Source of the DNA: Arcuatula senhousia
Taxonomy: Eukaryota > Mollusca > Bivalvia > Mytilida > Mytilidae
Assembly (NCBI GenBank): GCA_963971305.1
Contig: OZ020308.1
Span: forward strand, 26,689,275 to 26,753,274
Direction of reading: 5' to 3'
DNA length: 64,000 nucleotides
In this document: positions 11,991 to 24,300 of the stretch, piece after piece
Layout: every line of letters starts with the position of its first letter
How positions within the stretch are numbered: the first letter of the stretch is position 1
Notes under the pieces: generated by a model
The model's input: the letters and a program-made list of their open reading frames with translations, nothing else
Told to the model about the DNA's origin: nothing
Databases searched by the model: none
Made by a program: the position numbers and the translations under genes

Positions 11991-14370
11991 GAGTCAATTT
12001 AACTCGCCAAATAGTGATACTTCCAATAATGGGCAGTGGTCTTCTCGATTTCCCCTGAGGACGTGTTAGCTTTATTCTCGCGAAAATCTTGATTTGACCC
12101 TTCAGCGACAAAAGGGCAATCTTTTTCGAGAATTTGATGTTCGCTTGTCTTACAGAGAAAGTGAATCAGTTCAGCAATCAAAAACATCAAACCAAAGTTC
12201 AGGTATGCAATTTAAATTCAATACCGATAGGCTTGACGAGATCACAAGAGCACTAAATCATCTTAAAGTAGATTCTGTGCGACCAACCATTCAGTCTCTA
12301 AGAATACTGTCGGTCAATTAAAAGAAAGAAATAAGGTTCTGCGTATTGCTGATAAATACGATTGGGACGTAGTGGATGAATATCTTGATGGTCCCATAAC
12401 AGACAACACAGACGACTCTACAAAGCTTTAACAAGCCGAATACCGCGATAAAGCTAAAATAAAAGAAATAGATCGAGACCGCTACCTTACTCACATACAG
12501 CTTATACCGCTCAGATCTGGCCTAACGCAACATCTTCAAGAGAAGTACTTTATTAGCATGCCGGCTACCTTCAATTTCTACAAGACCACAGGAAATTTAC
12601 ACGCACTCGGCCTACTTCTCAAATCAGCGACAATCGGAAAGATGCTACTGCTGGATTGGAGAGGGCCACTGGGCTTATCAATGTCCAAGGAAAACCAGTT
12701 TATTTACAACAGAAGATTCAGGAACCGGACATTAGCAATGATGCAGTTAAGTGTGCAATTTTATTCCCCTTTTTTAGCTCATTCTCAATATTTCGAAATC
12801 TAAAGTCGACATGAAGTTTTCAACTCGCAATTCGGTCCATTCAAAGTATACTTCAACTACAGAAATAATTTAGACTTTTGGAAGATAACAAATGCCGCCA
12901 CCTTTTGTAAAAACAATCACAATCTATGGTTGAATCGTCTTATTATCTGAAGTAATCGTCGAGTGCAAATATCACATTCCTCGTGTAGTAAATCAATTGT
13001 CCGTTTTAGTAAACGGTTGATTCTAGATTAAAGACATGTCAACATGTACAACGAAAATAACTATTGATTATGAGCACCAGACTTTTCTCGGTTTCTCTTG
13101 GAAATTTTCCTCTGGAGTTCAATATTTTATTGTTTAAATGTTTACCATTTGGTCGATCGACAGCAGGTCATGTATTTTCTAAAGTTCTTAGACCCCTGGT
13201 AATACATTGGTGCTCTCAAGGACATCGTATGTTCGTATATTTAGACGATGGATGGGGTCTCGAAAATGATTATACGAGATGTAAAAAGCTATCCAATTTG
13301 CATGATTTAGTGAAAAGAGATCTGGTAGATGCGTTTTTTTCACATTTTGAAAAGAGTGTATGAGAGTCAACTCAAGTTCTGACTTGGCTAGGTTTTCAAT
13401 GGAACTTACATGATCACATGATCTTCCTTTTGAAATCCCTATTGACAAGCTAGATCTATTCATCAGCTAGGCAATTGGCAAGAGTAACAGGAAAATAATT
13501 TCTTTCTTACCAAGTTTTGGAAATATATGCCGAATAATGTCTAGAAATATGCTTATGTTAAGAGCCAGTAGAGACCATTGGGAGAAGCAAAGAGGCACCA
13601 ATGGGGCATTCGAGTGTCAAAAGTCCGAAAGGGCAACGACGAAGCCGGTAAACACGAACAAGAACAGCACGAAGAAACACAAAACACATAATCAACCGAA
13701 TGGAAATCAAAAACACGAACTCAAGTCGTTACATGAGTGAACTCAGGTGCCCCGGAAGAGTAAACGGTTTGGACGCTAGAATACACTAAACAGACTCGAT
13801 AACATCCTTTATTATAATTTTTGCCTTACAAAATTATTCTAGCTTCAAAGTTTTTTTCCTGAAAGAATAATTTTTTACAGATGCAAGTAGGTATGATTGT
13901 GCTTGGTTCTCTGTATGTACTAATTCATGTAACCACATCGTGCATAAAATGTGGTAAAAATAGGAGTACGCAAATGTTCCACGTACAGGGAGTTAGCAGC
14001 GGTTCAGATTTCTTTGCTATCGGTGCTTTCAGATTTAAGAAATTAGTCATTGAAATTATACACTGACAATCAAAACGTCGTTAGAATTATAAAAGCGGAT
14101 AATATGAGATCAGATTCACAATGCTAAGCGTTTAGTATTTTTAGTCTCTGCATCAAAACAAATATTTCACTAGAAGTAGATTGGGTGCCGAGAGATGAAA
14201 ATATAACCGCAGATTTTTAAAGCAAAATGTTTAATTTAAATGCTTGGGTCGTACAAGATCTGTATTTAAGATAATTCAATAGAATATGGGGGCCATTTGA
14301 TTGCGATGTTTTTGCAGATAATAATCATAAGCTGCCTTTCTATTTCTCATAAGCAACCTTGATCTGTCGA
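11990..14370 (+). mobile_element. DIRS-like retroelement relic 1
   Basis: Order on +: an ORF1/gag-like region at 12090-12930 (KERNKVLRIADKYDWD-like text near 12320, DFWKITNA near 12875), then an RT palm at 13100-13340 (LPFGRSTAGHVFSKVLRPL, FVYLDDGWG; catalytic YLDD intact). Beyond the RT come FGNICRIMSRNM near 13515 and an RNase H/linker region at 13881-14360 with FRFKK, VDWVPRDENITADF-like and CDVFADN-like stretches. Many stops and frame shifts occur. A Penelope-like 3' tail (13573-13790) interrupts it. No tyrosine recombinase part was found, so the 3' end is missing beyond about 14370. Confidence 0.7.
13573..13790 (-). mobile_element. Solo 3' tail of the Penelope-like family, inserted in DIRS relic 1
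   Basis: It contains AGAAGCAAAGAGGCACCAAT, 'gtcaaaagtccgaaagggca', 'acgaacaagaacagcacgaag', 'acacgaactcaagtcgt' and 'gtgccccggaagagtaa', in the same order as the region just 3' of the RT ORF at 52150-52433 (reverse complement). About 200 bp. No ORF of its own. Confidence 0.7.
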
Positions 14371-14399
14371 AAATACAATGCTGAATCCTGCTTGAACCT

Positions 14400-14730
14400 G
14401 TACACACAGAGAGAGAAAAACAGGAGTGTGGAGGGAAACAAAGGAACTATAATTTTAAAGAACCACAGAAAAAATGGGAGAGGTGGGTAGGGACGGCTAT
14501 GTGGTGCACTAGTGGGGCACTAGTAGTGCTTGGAGGTCCATTAAGGGATCTTTTACGTGCTTAAAGCATGCCCCTCTCCACACACGTTGGCCCACTATGG
14601 TTTGCGGTCAGGTTTTCCGAATTAAAACCTGACGACCCCGGCATTCATTATGACAGGACTGCCCAATTCAACCACCTGGGGCACACATCCCAGTTGCTTT
14701 ATAGGCAAAGGGCTCTAAGTGCTCTTTAGT
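14400..14730 (+). repeat. Dispersed non-coding repeat with 'ctctccacacacg' block
   Basis: 'gggatcttttacgtgcttaaagcatgcccctctccacacacg' is a diverged match to 'ggtctttaacgtgcatggggtattgctctccacatacacggga' at 17340-17385 and to 'gctctccgtaaacaagatccccg' near 33057. Function unknown. Confidence 0.5.
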
Positions 14731-14794
14731 GGACTTTTCCGACCAGCTTAGCCCTGCTGCTGGCCTATTCGCCTCCCGGGCCCCGCACGGTCAT

Positions 14795-14960
14795 CAAATC
14801 GAGCAGTGTTCAGTGAAAGGAAAAATCAATATAACGGAAAGTGAGGTTAAAAGAGAGATCCATAGTCTACGATCTTTTCGTCTAGAAGTGATTGTAAGAA
14901 ATCTGCTTCATATGAATGAAGAAACAAAAAACCAAGGTGCACAATAAGTTCCCTTTACTA
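14795..14960 (-). mobile_element. Penelope-like element fragment
   Basis: 'tcagtgaaaggaaaaatcaatataacggaaagtgaggttaaaa' followed by 'agtctacgatc' matches 39855-39990 inside the longer Penelope-like relic. It is the inverse of RT-proximal sequence. Short and broken. Confidence 0.65.
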
Positions 14961-14999
14961 CGAGCTTTTTAAATGCGTATGCTATTGCAGGCTATAGAT

Positions 15000-15210
15000 A
15001 AAGTAGTAACAAAATAACCAAACTTGGAGGACCAATTTCAAATGTTCAGGAGAAAAGACAAAACAAGGAAGACATACCAGAGAAATTGAAGATCATATGG
15101 TCCTGACTTTGGTACAGCCATTTCAAAAGAAAAAATGGGCTATACTAGGTTTTATGGAGCTCCAAACCTCTCTGATCCATTGCAATTTTTGGGTCTGCTA
15201 GTAACTCAAA
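15000..15210 (+). repeat. Dispersed repeat 'WW.KPGF' type, copy 1
   Basis: 'gtagtaacaaaataaccaaacttggagg', 'gaagacataccagagaaatt', 'tcctgactttggtacagccatttcaaa' and 'ggttttatggagctccaaacctctct' recur at 17455-17650, 34765-34990, 55940-56235 and 62925-63105. In the inverse direction two copies read like FQ..WWV..GFMAP, suggesting it came from a coding part of a mobile element. Parent unknown. Confidence 0.55.
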
Positions 15211-15211
15211 A

Positions 15212-16378
15212 CACAACACGGTTTTCATGAAATACATGTAATATAGACATTAAGGTGTTCATATGTATGTCCGAATGTATAGGAAATAACTGAAGCATGC
15301 TTAGTCCTGGACCTTTTTTGGTCCGTCCAAGGGACCCATATGGAGAATGAATGGATCTACTGTTGAAAGTTACCGGTAATACATGACTAGCTAAACCGAA
15401 TTATTCAATGTTCACTATGAGTGAAAAATGAAAAGTAGAAAGGTTTTATATCAAATTTACCTTTAAGTTACTAGTTCTTCATCTGCTAGATTTAAACATC
15501 ATCAGTTTTTTTTACTGTAAAAATCAAGAAACTTTAGTTTCTTCCTCAAGATGTTACTCCTGATACTCGATAATTACCGTTAACGTTTTTATCTTATAAC
15601 AGCAGCTTTGAGTTTAATTAAGCATTTGGAAATAATGTAAAGTTAATAAAAGATAGAACAACTTAAACAGCGAATCATTCAACCATAGTTTCACGAACAT
15701 TATTCCACATCTCAAAATTTGTAACTTGAATTTCATATGAACATATTCCACAAAATTAAGTATTGTATGAAGTATAATTAAGCCTCTAGATATTATACTA
15801 TTATATAACAAACTGCAACGTTCTCTCGAACAATTATTTCAATCTTATTTTATGTTTGCAACTTGTATGATTCAAAAGACAAAATTGGATGAAAAACATG
15901 CTGCTTTTTTACATAATTTATTTTCTTAGTGCCATGTTCAGCCTTTTTCGACAGCGTCATGTTCATCCGCAAAATGCTAGTAACGTCTTGGTAATACATC
16001 ACTCCAAATAATTTTGATGTCTTGAAACAACAGAACAATACGAATGATATCTAACTTAATGTTTTCTATTGATTCTTTGGTTTTCAGAACACCCAATTCA
16101 TCAGACCCGGCTTGTATAACAGCAAAAATCAGAGCGAGCATGCAAACGGGTGTAGGTGTCAAAAGCAGACATAAAACTATGTCACGTCTAGCCACGGATT
16201 CCATACCAGAAAAAAACAGAGTCCTTTAGACGTAAATCCTAAATTGATATACCCAGGTCGAAAGTGTGCCCTTTTGGAAGCCCAGTATACAATCGAGGAC
16301 CCAATGAACCAAACATTTTTCATGCCTAAAATTTAGGAAATAAATTATAATATTTAAAATGCAAATAACCTTATGTAT
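15212..16378. other. AT-rich gap, no gene supported
   Basis: Short ORFs at 15614-15811, 15850-16038 and 15977-16229 overlap on both strands with no recognisable motif or codon pattern. Confidence 0.4.
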
Positions 16379-17454
16379 TTTAGAATAAACATTTGACGCC
16401 CACCTTCCCCATTTTTAATTTCCATATCTGGGAAACCCTCTTTGCCAATTTGGTAGCACCCCCGTTTCGAAAAGAATCAGGTCGGATATGATCTTTAACA
16501 CTACAAAACGATAAAGACTTTTTCAAAACAGCATTAAATTGATATCTTGTCACAACCAAACCATCAAAATGTAAGAATAAAGGAGCGTTTGGTAGGGGAT
16601 ATCTAATCACCATGAAGCTAGCCATCGCTTGTACTGGACAGATCAATATTATAGTAGACCGACGCTGGTCTGCTTTTGAACATTGGAAACAAACATGCAT
16701 ACAGTTTTTTTCTCGAACGTTATGTCATTTATCGTTAAAGTATGCACGCCTATGTTTGATTTTGAATCAGCTGTTATTTCTCCTACTCTAAGATGGCAAA
16801 AAAAAACTGAAACGCTGTAGAAAATAGGGTTGCTTTATTATAAAACTTAGAGACTTAGGGAAGACTAGCAATAAGCTTTTGCAGTAGATCTAAGGAAATG
16901 GAGATCCAGATATCTTGTTTGCTACCAGTTTTTCGCCGCGCTCCTTCTAGCATTTTTGTATCTAAAAAAATTTGGGAGAAATCATGTAAGCCCGATAGCT
17001 TATGATGAAGACTTATACCGGAAATATAGGTAGAAAGAGAGGAGGGAGAATGGTTGTAAAAGGACAGATATGAAATGAAATGAAAAATGTGCTGTAACGG
17101 AACAGGCCAAGATAGAGGTAAATTATATTCAAATCTGAAAGCTTCAATAGACCTTACTGCCATTTTGTAGGTGTTTCAGTTATTTAGTTTAAACATACAA
17201 TGTATTTATTTATCCTGGATTGGGAAACAAGCTTAATGCTTATGTACAGGGACTGTAAAACCCTCTCCAGCTAGCAGTTTGCGAGTGTGGCCTTTGCAGC
17301 GGCCCTCATTGAACCTACTGTTATCGAACTCTATAAAAGGGGTCTTTAACGTGCATGGGGTATTGCTCTCCACATACACGGGACAACCTTTTTCATCCCT
17401 TACAAAGGACTAGCATCGTTCCTTGAGACCATCCTCGCAAATGGTGTCAATAAA

Positions 17455-17655
17455 GGTAATAACAAAACTACCGAACTTGAATGATCAATCTCATAGTCCA
17501 GAGAAAATGACAAAAACGAATCAGTCATACCGGAAAATTGGTGGATCGCAATGGTCCTGACTTGGTACAGGCATTTCAAACGAAATGGTGGGTTAAACCA
17601 GGTTTTATGGCGCCAAACCTCCCTCTTCCATTGCGATCTTTAAGTCCATAATATA
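17455..17655 (+). repeat. Dispersed repeat 'WW.KPGF' type, copy 2
   Basis: 'aataacaaaactaccgaacttgaatgatcaatctca' to 'ggttttatggcgccaaacctccctcttccattgcgatct' matches the copies at 34765 and 62925. It lies inside DIRS relic 2. Confidence 0.65.
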
Positions 17656-17849
17656 TATGTTACCCGAGTCTTGGTGATTCTAGGGAAAAAGATAAACAAT
17701 CTTAATACATTTTCACATTTATTCTATTCAATATAGTTGCACAAAGTAATGTACTGTTTATTATTACAAAAGTATGAAGAACTGAACGACAGTTTATTAG
17801 AACATTTACGGTAATTGAAAAGGGAGAGTCGGAAAATTGGTTCATGAAA

Positions 17850-17932
17850 TTTTCACAACGGACGAGGATCGAACCATGAACTTTGGTGTAAGTAGCCCGA
17901 CGCGTTAACCACTACACCATCAGCTCTCATAT
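17850..17932 (-). repeat. tRNA-derived SINE head (pol III box A and box B)
   Basis: The - strand reads GATGGTGTAGTGGTTAACGC (box A TGGTGTAGTGG, 17919-17909) and later ATGGTTCGATCCTCGTC (box B GGTTCGATCC, 17875-17866), with spacing as in a tRNA. The acceptor-stem ends do not pair well, so it is not called a working tRNA gene. Confidence 0.65.
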
Positions 17933-18907
17933 TTTCAGTTATTTTCAGCTAAAGAATGCTGAATAAGATCTTGGGCTGCTTTTGTCAAAGTGTCCAAAGA
18001 TGGTTTGAAACAATCTCTGACTTTTCTTCCGCTGAAGGAAGCGGTTTCCTGAAAAGCTGAAATTAGATCTAGATAAAGCGTCTGCAAGTTTATTATTTAC
18101 ACCTGGGACAAAATTACCCTTTATTAAGATGTTATGCTGTAAAGACAACAGGACCAATTTTCGAACAAGGTTCTTACGCGTTTGCAGGACTTTTTATTTA
18201 GAATGGTGACAAGTGCCTGATTATCAATGTTGAATATCAGCTTTTTATTTTATAATAACTGGCCCCGAATTTCTAAAGCAACCACAACCGGAAATAATAA
18301 TCTAGAGATGTTATGTCCTTCAAAATACCATTTACCCACTTATTTCCAAAAATCAAACCGAAACCTTTACCTTTGGCGCGACTGCTAAAAATAGTTCTAA
18401 CATTTCATTGGATGTCCAAAAGCAATCTGGAAATACTGCAACACCATCATACTTTTCCAAAAACTTAAGCCACACTTCTAGATCGGCTCTTATGTCGGCA
18501 GAAACTTTGATACGATGCCAAGAATATCTAACACTACAAGTCCTGTCTATCAGACGTCGACAAAAGACCCTACCAGGAACAATCACTTTGTAAGCAAAAT
18601 TCAATAGACAGAGCAATGATTGCAATTCATATAAAGTGACTTTTTACAGCCCAAGACATACAATATGCGGGATTTCAAGTCGGACAATTTGTCTTTTGGT
18701 AAATGCATCTCCATCGCAAAAGTGTCAAATTCGATACCTAAAAGTATAAGTATCTCTATAGAAAAACTGTTTTTTCTTCGGCCAAAGGTAACCCCCATTG
18801 ACTACATACAGAGCAAAAAGAATGTAACGAATTTAGGCACTGTTCAGTTCCTGCCCTGCCTCCATATAACAAACGTCTAGATAATGAAGAATACTTTCAT
18901 TTTTGCA

Positions 18908-19612
18908 AAGTATGGGTTGCGATAAGACCCCTTTTCAGCCCACCATGAAAGTCAAAAATAAAATTTGATATATTCTACCACAATATGTCTTGTTGGAAAG
19001 GTAGATGTCATATTTGTTGAAAATAACCGTCTGTAGTATAAAAGACCATTTTGTTATTTAGTGAATGATTCTTGAAATGAACCACCTAAAATGCTTTTAA
19101 CATTGTGCCTATGGAAAAGTGGTCAAATTGAGTGGTATGTTTCCTTCCCAGAAGTATAGCCTTGCACGCGGAACCAGCTCCATATTTTTTTCAAAAACTT
19201 GTATTACTTAATTTTTGGTGAAAGTTTCAAGCTGGTTCCGCGTTTTTTTTTCATTCTTCTTAAGATTGGTCATTATTTTTAATTAAAAATTGTTGTTCAA
19301 AGTAATGTATATATACCAGGAACCTTTCATAGAATTTGCAAACACTGTCTTCACGTATATTTATTTTCAGAACAAAAAATGAATGTATTGAAGGTCTACT
19401 GTAAAATATTCCGTACATCAAGATGAAATTTTCATTCAAAATGGGTCAATTTTGAACGAGATTTTCCAACTTATATGTATGTAAAAGTATTAAAGACTAT
19501 TCTTTACAGTACAACCATTTGGCTACAAAATAAGGTATAATGTAACAGGTTCGGAAATACTTTTTATTTTCGCCTCTAGACGGGCAAAAAATGGCCTTAT
19601 CGCAACCCATCC
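18908..19612. mobile_element. TIR element inserted in the RT of DIRS relic 2
   Basis: The left end ATGGGTTGCGATAAGACC (18912) matches the inverse of the right end (ATGGGTTGCGATAAGGCC, 19609 downwards); with the flanking CAAAG the inverted repeat reaches about 23 bp. The RT frame stops at LEQR on one side and resumes near the YLDD box on the other. No clear target duplication was found, which lowers confidence. Confidence 0.5.
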
Positions 19613-19979
19613 TTTGTTCTAAAAACCAATATAAGGCCGTGGCAAATTTCTCAAACAAAGAGCAACTTAAAGAAGCTCCCATGGGCAAACAGTGGTTAAA
19701 GTAAAAATGATTTTCAAAACAAAAAGCAAGTTGATCAAAATTTCCTGGCCAAATCGTTAACATTCTAAGGGCGGATTTGATGTCAGCCTTAGCTCAATAA
19801 CGTGCATTTTCCCAGTTTTTGTATCATTGAAACTGCGTCGTCGGTGCTCGTGTAACGGACTGTACAAAATTCTGGGTCAATGAAACCATTCATGGACTGA
19901 TTACTGGTATAAGATATATTCAAAACTAAGCCAAAATCAGCCTCTTTTTGGGTATAAGAATTAACGGGAAACATTGAAA

Positions 19980-21175
19980 TGAAAAATTTCTGGTTTTATA
20001 CGTACTATGTCTGAATGTTTGTGTAGACTGTTAGAATTCTAAGAAAGAGCTTTCTTGATCCAGAATATTGCAAAACCGAATTTTAAACCATCTATCAATT
20101 CATTTGCAATATCTATATGATAGAAAAAAAGAACAGTTTAAGTTTATGAAATGTTAATGCAAGTCAACCTTGGGAAACAACATCAAAGACCAAACAGTGT
20201 GTACTGATTAATTTATTTATTTATAATATTTATAAAAAATGACCAATTTCTGCAGTTGACAATATCTATATTTAACAACAATTTTTAATCGTATTTATCT
20301 ATCCAATTTGGGGTTGTTTTTTTTCCAATAAACAAGAATTACCCAAAAGACATAGTAGGCCATCTTGCAACTTTTAGGACGGACGGACGGACGGATGAAC
20401 AAAAGAACAGACGAACAAAGGAACTAACGAACAGATGGACGGACGGAAGAACAGACCCGAACACTATATGCCCCCCCCATTCTCGAATATGGGGCATAAT
20501 TGGGCTGCTTGGATTGTGAAATTCGAATGCACTTTGGTTTTAGAAAACCATAAACTTGCCACAGTAAACTTGTTTAATTTTGTCTTGACCGGGTCAAGAA
20601 TATTTCATTTAAATGCCTTACTAATACCAACTTTTTGTGAACTCTGTTGATAAATTTTGTTCATCTCTCGTGAAACCCCTCTTGTTGTCTTGATTAGGAC
20701 TGTTGATGCATCTTTATTTTTTTCTTTTGGTATGATACCCATAAAGCTCATTTTGGATAAAATAAGATATGGATAAAATAAGATGCAAAATAAGCGACAC
20801 AAATTCCATAAATAAAAGACAAACAACAAGAATCATAATCCCATTCAATATATCAATTACTTTTTTTTGGTAATTGAGTTCTATAGTATTTCACAATTAA
20901 TTTGAGGGAAAGGTCTACCGATCGTTCTTTGAACTATTGTAATTTAATTTGATGATTCTTAATACAATAACGGTTGTCACAAAGCCTTATTATCATAAAA
21001 TGAACAAACACTTTTATATGTAATTTTGGAATTATGAAAATAAAATCTGATTGCACGGCGTTTCATCTTACATTATAACAGGTAATACTTTTTAAAGTTG
21101 GTCATCCAAAACTTTAAAAAAGAATGTCCGTTAAATTACTTTTCATTATTTAATTCCATGTGGCATTTTGCTTCG
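19980..21175. other. AT-rich gap with an ACGG microsatellite
   Basis: GGACGGACGGACGGACGG lies at 20379-20396, with more GGACGGACGG near 20437. This is the tail of another tandem-core element; 20330-20470 fits one. Nothing else was recognised. Confidence 0.45.
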
Positions 21176-21177
21176 CT

Positions 21178-21344
21178 TTATTTCTTTTCCTTTCTTCCTG
21201 TGTTCTTTGTAATTTCCCTAGTTCTTTGGCAGTCGAGAAAAGCAATGATGGCAATAATTCCTACCAGAATGCCGATTCCTAGTCCTCCTATCGCTTTAGC
21301 AGTTGGTCTGTCTTCGTATATGCTGATTTTAGAGAGTCTGTAAG
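21178..21344 (-). CDS. Gene 1 last exon: juxtamembrane, membrane helix, tail
   Basis: Acceptor tttcag|. It encodes AYRLSKISIYEDRPTAKA, then a helix with GGLGIGILVGIIAIIAFL, DCQ and a 16-residue tail ending RKEKK; stop TAA at 21180-21178. Confidence 0.85.
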
Positions 21345-24300
21345 CTGAAACGTAAAAGCAAAGATTTTACATTGATTGAGAGGTATCTGATCACGTTGAG
21401 TGGTAGCGTTACAAATTGTCATATTTGTTAAAATTATTTTTAATGCTGGTTTAGGAAACAACTAATAAATAGACATTAGAATCCCTTCAATCAAATTTAA
21501 TATACTCATGGAAAAAAGAAACTGTAGATGTCTATAGGAAATCAATTGTACACAAATTTCTCTTAATCAGAAAATAGTAAAAAATGCAGTTATCGAGTTG
21601 AAATTTTCATTGAATGTTGAGTGGACCATGCAGATCATTTTGGGGTAAAAATCCAAAAAGAAAATGACTTCCACTTTCTGAGATTAAAAAAAACACTTCT
21701 TTTTACCAAAAAAAAATGAAAAATCGAAATTTTCACCCAAAATGTAAGCTGTTAACTTTCAACCTTTAAAAAGAGAAACGTTTTAGGTGAAAATCAGATG
21801 AGAAAACTTAATTTCAAAAATGTGTGGTGTTTTCAAAATGTGATTTTGTGATGTGAAATTGTGGTTACAATCTACACATTTTAACTATTGTAGTAAAGCA
21901 TTAAAAATATAAAAGTTTTTTTATCTTGTCTTTAGAAAACTTTATATACATTATAGTAAGAAATAGTGAAGTATTATGCAAACCGTTCGTCTGTTTAGGA
22001 TTAACAGAAAGTTCTTTCACCATTTCCTCCATTGATATAGGACCAATAGTAACAGGAACTACATTACTAAAGGAGCTTTTTACAGTTGATGCATAAGTAT
22101 TTCCGGAAGTTGTCGCAACGGTTTCATGTTGTGTCGTCAAATCCGCTTCTGTTTGGACCGGTGTTGGTAAAGTGTAACGCGTGGGTGATTTGTAGCATAC
22201 AACGGCAAGTCTATTAGAACTGCATCGCTTCCATTCATTTACAAATACTTGATCAAGATATGTGAATGCCAGGCATTTTTCACTGGATGGATATTTCACT
22301 TCATCACCTACATACATAGGGTCGCCGCTCCAATTGTTTCTTGAGGAGTTACCACCATGAGTCCCAATCCATATGTCCTCTGTTGGTACTTTCCTATCAC
22401 AAGTTACATGGTGATATAAAACTATTGTCATAACAAGCCATTAGATTTAAAACAATGTTTTTAGTACTTACTTTTATACTTTTTGAAGTTTTTGGCAACA
22501 GGAAGAAGATGATGAATGTACACCACAAAACAGCATGTCCATCAAACTACCGATATATCTACATCTGTATTTGTAGCTTTTTAAATGTGTTCGTATTTAC
22601 TGATTCTCTTTTTGCAGCTTCTTGTTTTTCCCTGATTATACTAAAGTATTGCCGATATTTCACAAAATAGAAACTTTACAATTGCTCTTCATATTCAAAT
22701 GTAAGTGTACAGCATTTTCATTTTTTTTAGTAGAGCGCCTATGACGAAATAAGATAGTCAAAACGTGCGTCCAAATACATGTATGTAATTGCCCGGAACT
22801 TTGTAACCTTGTTAACCCGAGATGAAAAAGCTTAATCAGTTAACTTGGTAGCTTATATTGTAAATACAGAGAGATGTTGTTTTACAAACTCTACGGTGGA
22901 AATCGGCAAACAGCCTTTAATCCACAAAGTGGTTCATCGTGATAAAAGGTCACTATTTTTCGTCTTGAAATTGACAATGGACCAAAACTTAAGTGTATGA
23001 AAGTGATTGAAAACCAATACAAATATCTAGAATTTCCAACAAAGGACTGTCATTTTGAATATAACATATAACATTAAGACGACATATACAAACGTAAGCT
23101 TTGACGAAGATTCCTGGCAAATGACAGTAAGAAGCTAAGAGGCTATGGTGCATTCAAGTGTCAAAAGTCCGAAAGGACAACGACAAAACCAGTAAACACG
23201 AATGAGAACAGCAAGAAAAACACAAAACATTAAAACACCAATAACAACTAAATAGAAATCAACAATGTGAGCTAAAGTCGTAACGAGAATGAACTCATGT
23301 GTTCCGGAGTAGTAAGCAGATCCTATTCAGTCACACGTAAAATGTGAGCGCGTTACACTTTTATAGTTATCCCCCTTGTGATAACTTTCTTCAAAGCATA
23401 CATGTTTTTTTAATCGTTATCATATCGAAAAGATGGCACGAATAAACAATTTAACAAATCAAATGTATAGTACCTTAAGAAACTCTGTACCACTGTTTCA
23501 AAGACAAAAGCATACTGCAGAGAATCAATAAGTGGTGCTATAGTTCCACCATGATTTCGACAGTTCCGCATGGCATCAGCTATAGTATGACTCTCAGATA
23601 CTGGTAGTCTGGTTTGTACCCAATAACAATGTTCTCTATAAATATTATCCACAGGGGACGTCCAATTGTAACAATTGGTCGAATCTGCAATTTTTAAAAT
23701 AAAGAACTCTAACATCACGAGGATTTTTTTAAATAGCCAAGTTTCGTTAACTTCCTTTATTTTATCTGTTTTTTTTTAATCAATTTAATTAAATAAAGCC
23801 GGTCAGTTTTTGCATTTCAAATTTGCGTTTACCAAAGACAAAAAATAACGACATTTCAGGTAAATGTCATTTGACATTAAAAAAATCTATAACTTCTCAA
23901 CATTTCTTCAACCAAGTTTGACTTGATCAGCAAAAAGGGTGTCCAATATACAAACCTAGAATATTCCTGTAGCAAATCATGTCTGAGGTTACCAATTCGT
24001 GGCAGTCTTTGTCTTGTGTTTTGTTGGGATAGGCTCTAAAGTCTTCATTGATAGTTGCACAATTTTGAAGCGTCCCACCATTTGGCTGATTCAACTTAAT
24101 ATCAAAAGTTGTAATAAATTTATTTAAATATATTGGTGTTCCGTCAAGATGGGTCCAGACATTTTCGTTGCCAACATCCATTACTCCAATGTAGATATAT
24201 CTCCTTCGTATAAATAAAAAAAATACGATGTTAAATCAGATTTTACTTGCTATTAATTGTCCAATATTCTTTTTTAATTGATTTTTTAACTTATAATTAA

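Larger units (their letters stand above)
16380..19974 (-). mobile_element. DIRS-like retroelement relic 2 with RT, RNase H and tyrosine recombinase parts
   Basis: Read on -, 19974-19790 is an RT start (NGFIDPEFCTVRYTSTDDAV, IQKLGK). 19763-19610 holds the RT fingers/palm (HCLPMGASLSCSLFEKFATA). 18910-18840 is a degenerate YLDD box (HYLDV). 18798-18601 has the post-palm (LGIEFDTFAMEMHLP). 18625-18353 is a connection/RNase H region (VPGRVFCRRLIDRTC). 18157-17945 holds VPGVNNKLADALSRS. 17163-16855 is the tyrosine-recombinase N-terminal part (HIFHFISYLSFYNHSPSSLSTY), and 16700-16380 the catalytic C-terminal part (RPDSFRNGGATKLAKR, with the R..H/S..R surroundings). Stops, shifts and insertions at 17190-17940 and about 18911-19612 make it non-functional. 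It differs clearly from relic 1. Confidence 0.8.

Noticed and set aside
17850..17932. Functional tRNA gene
   Set aside because: Boxes A and B are good, but the acceptor stem does not pair and no clear anticodon loop closes; better explained as a SINE head.
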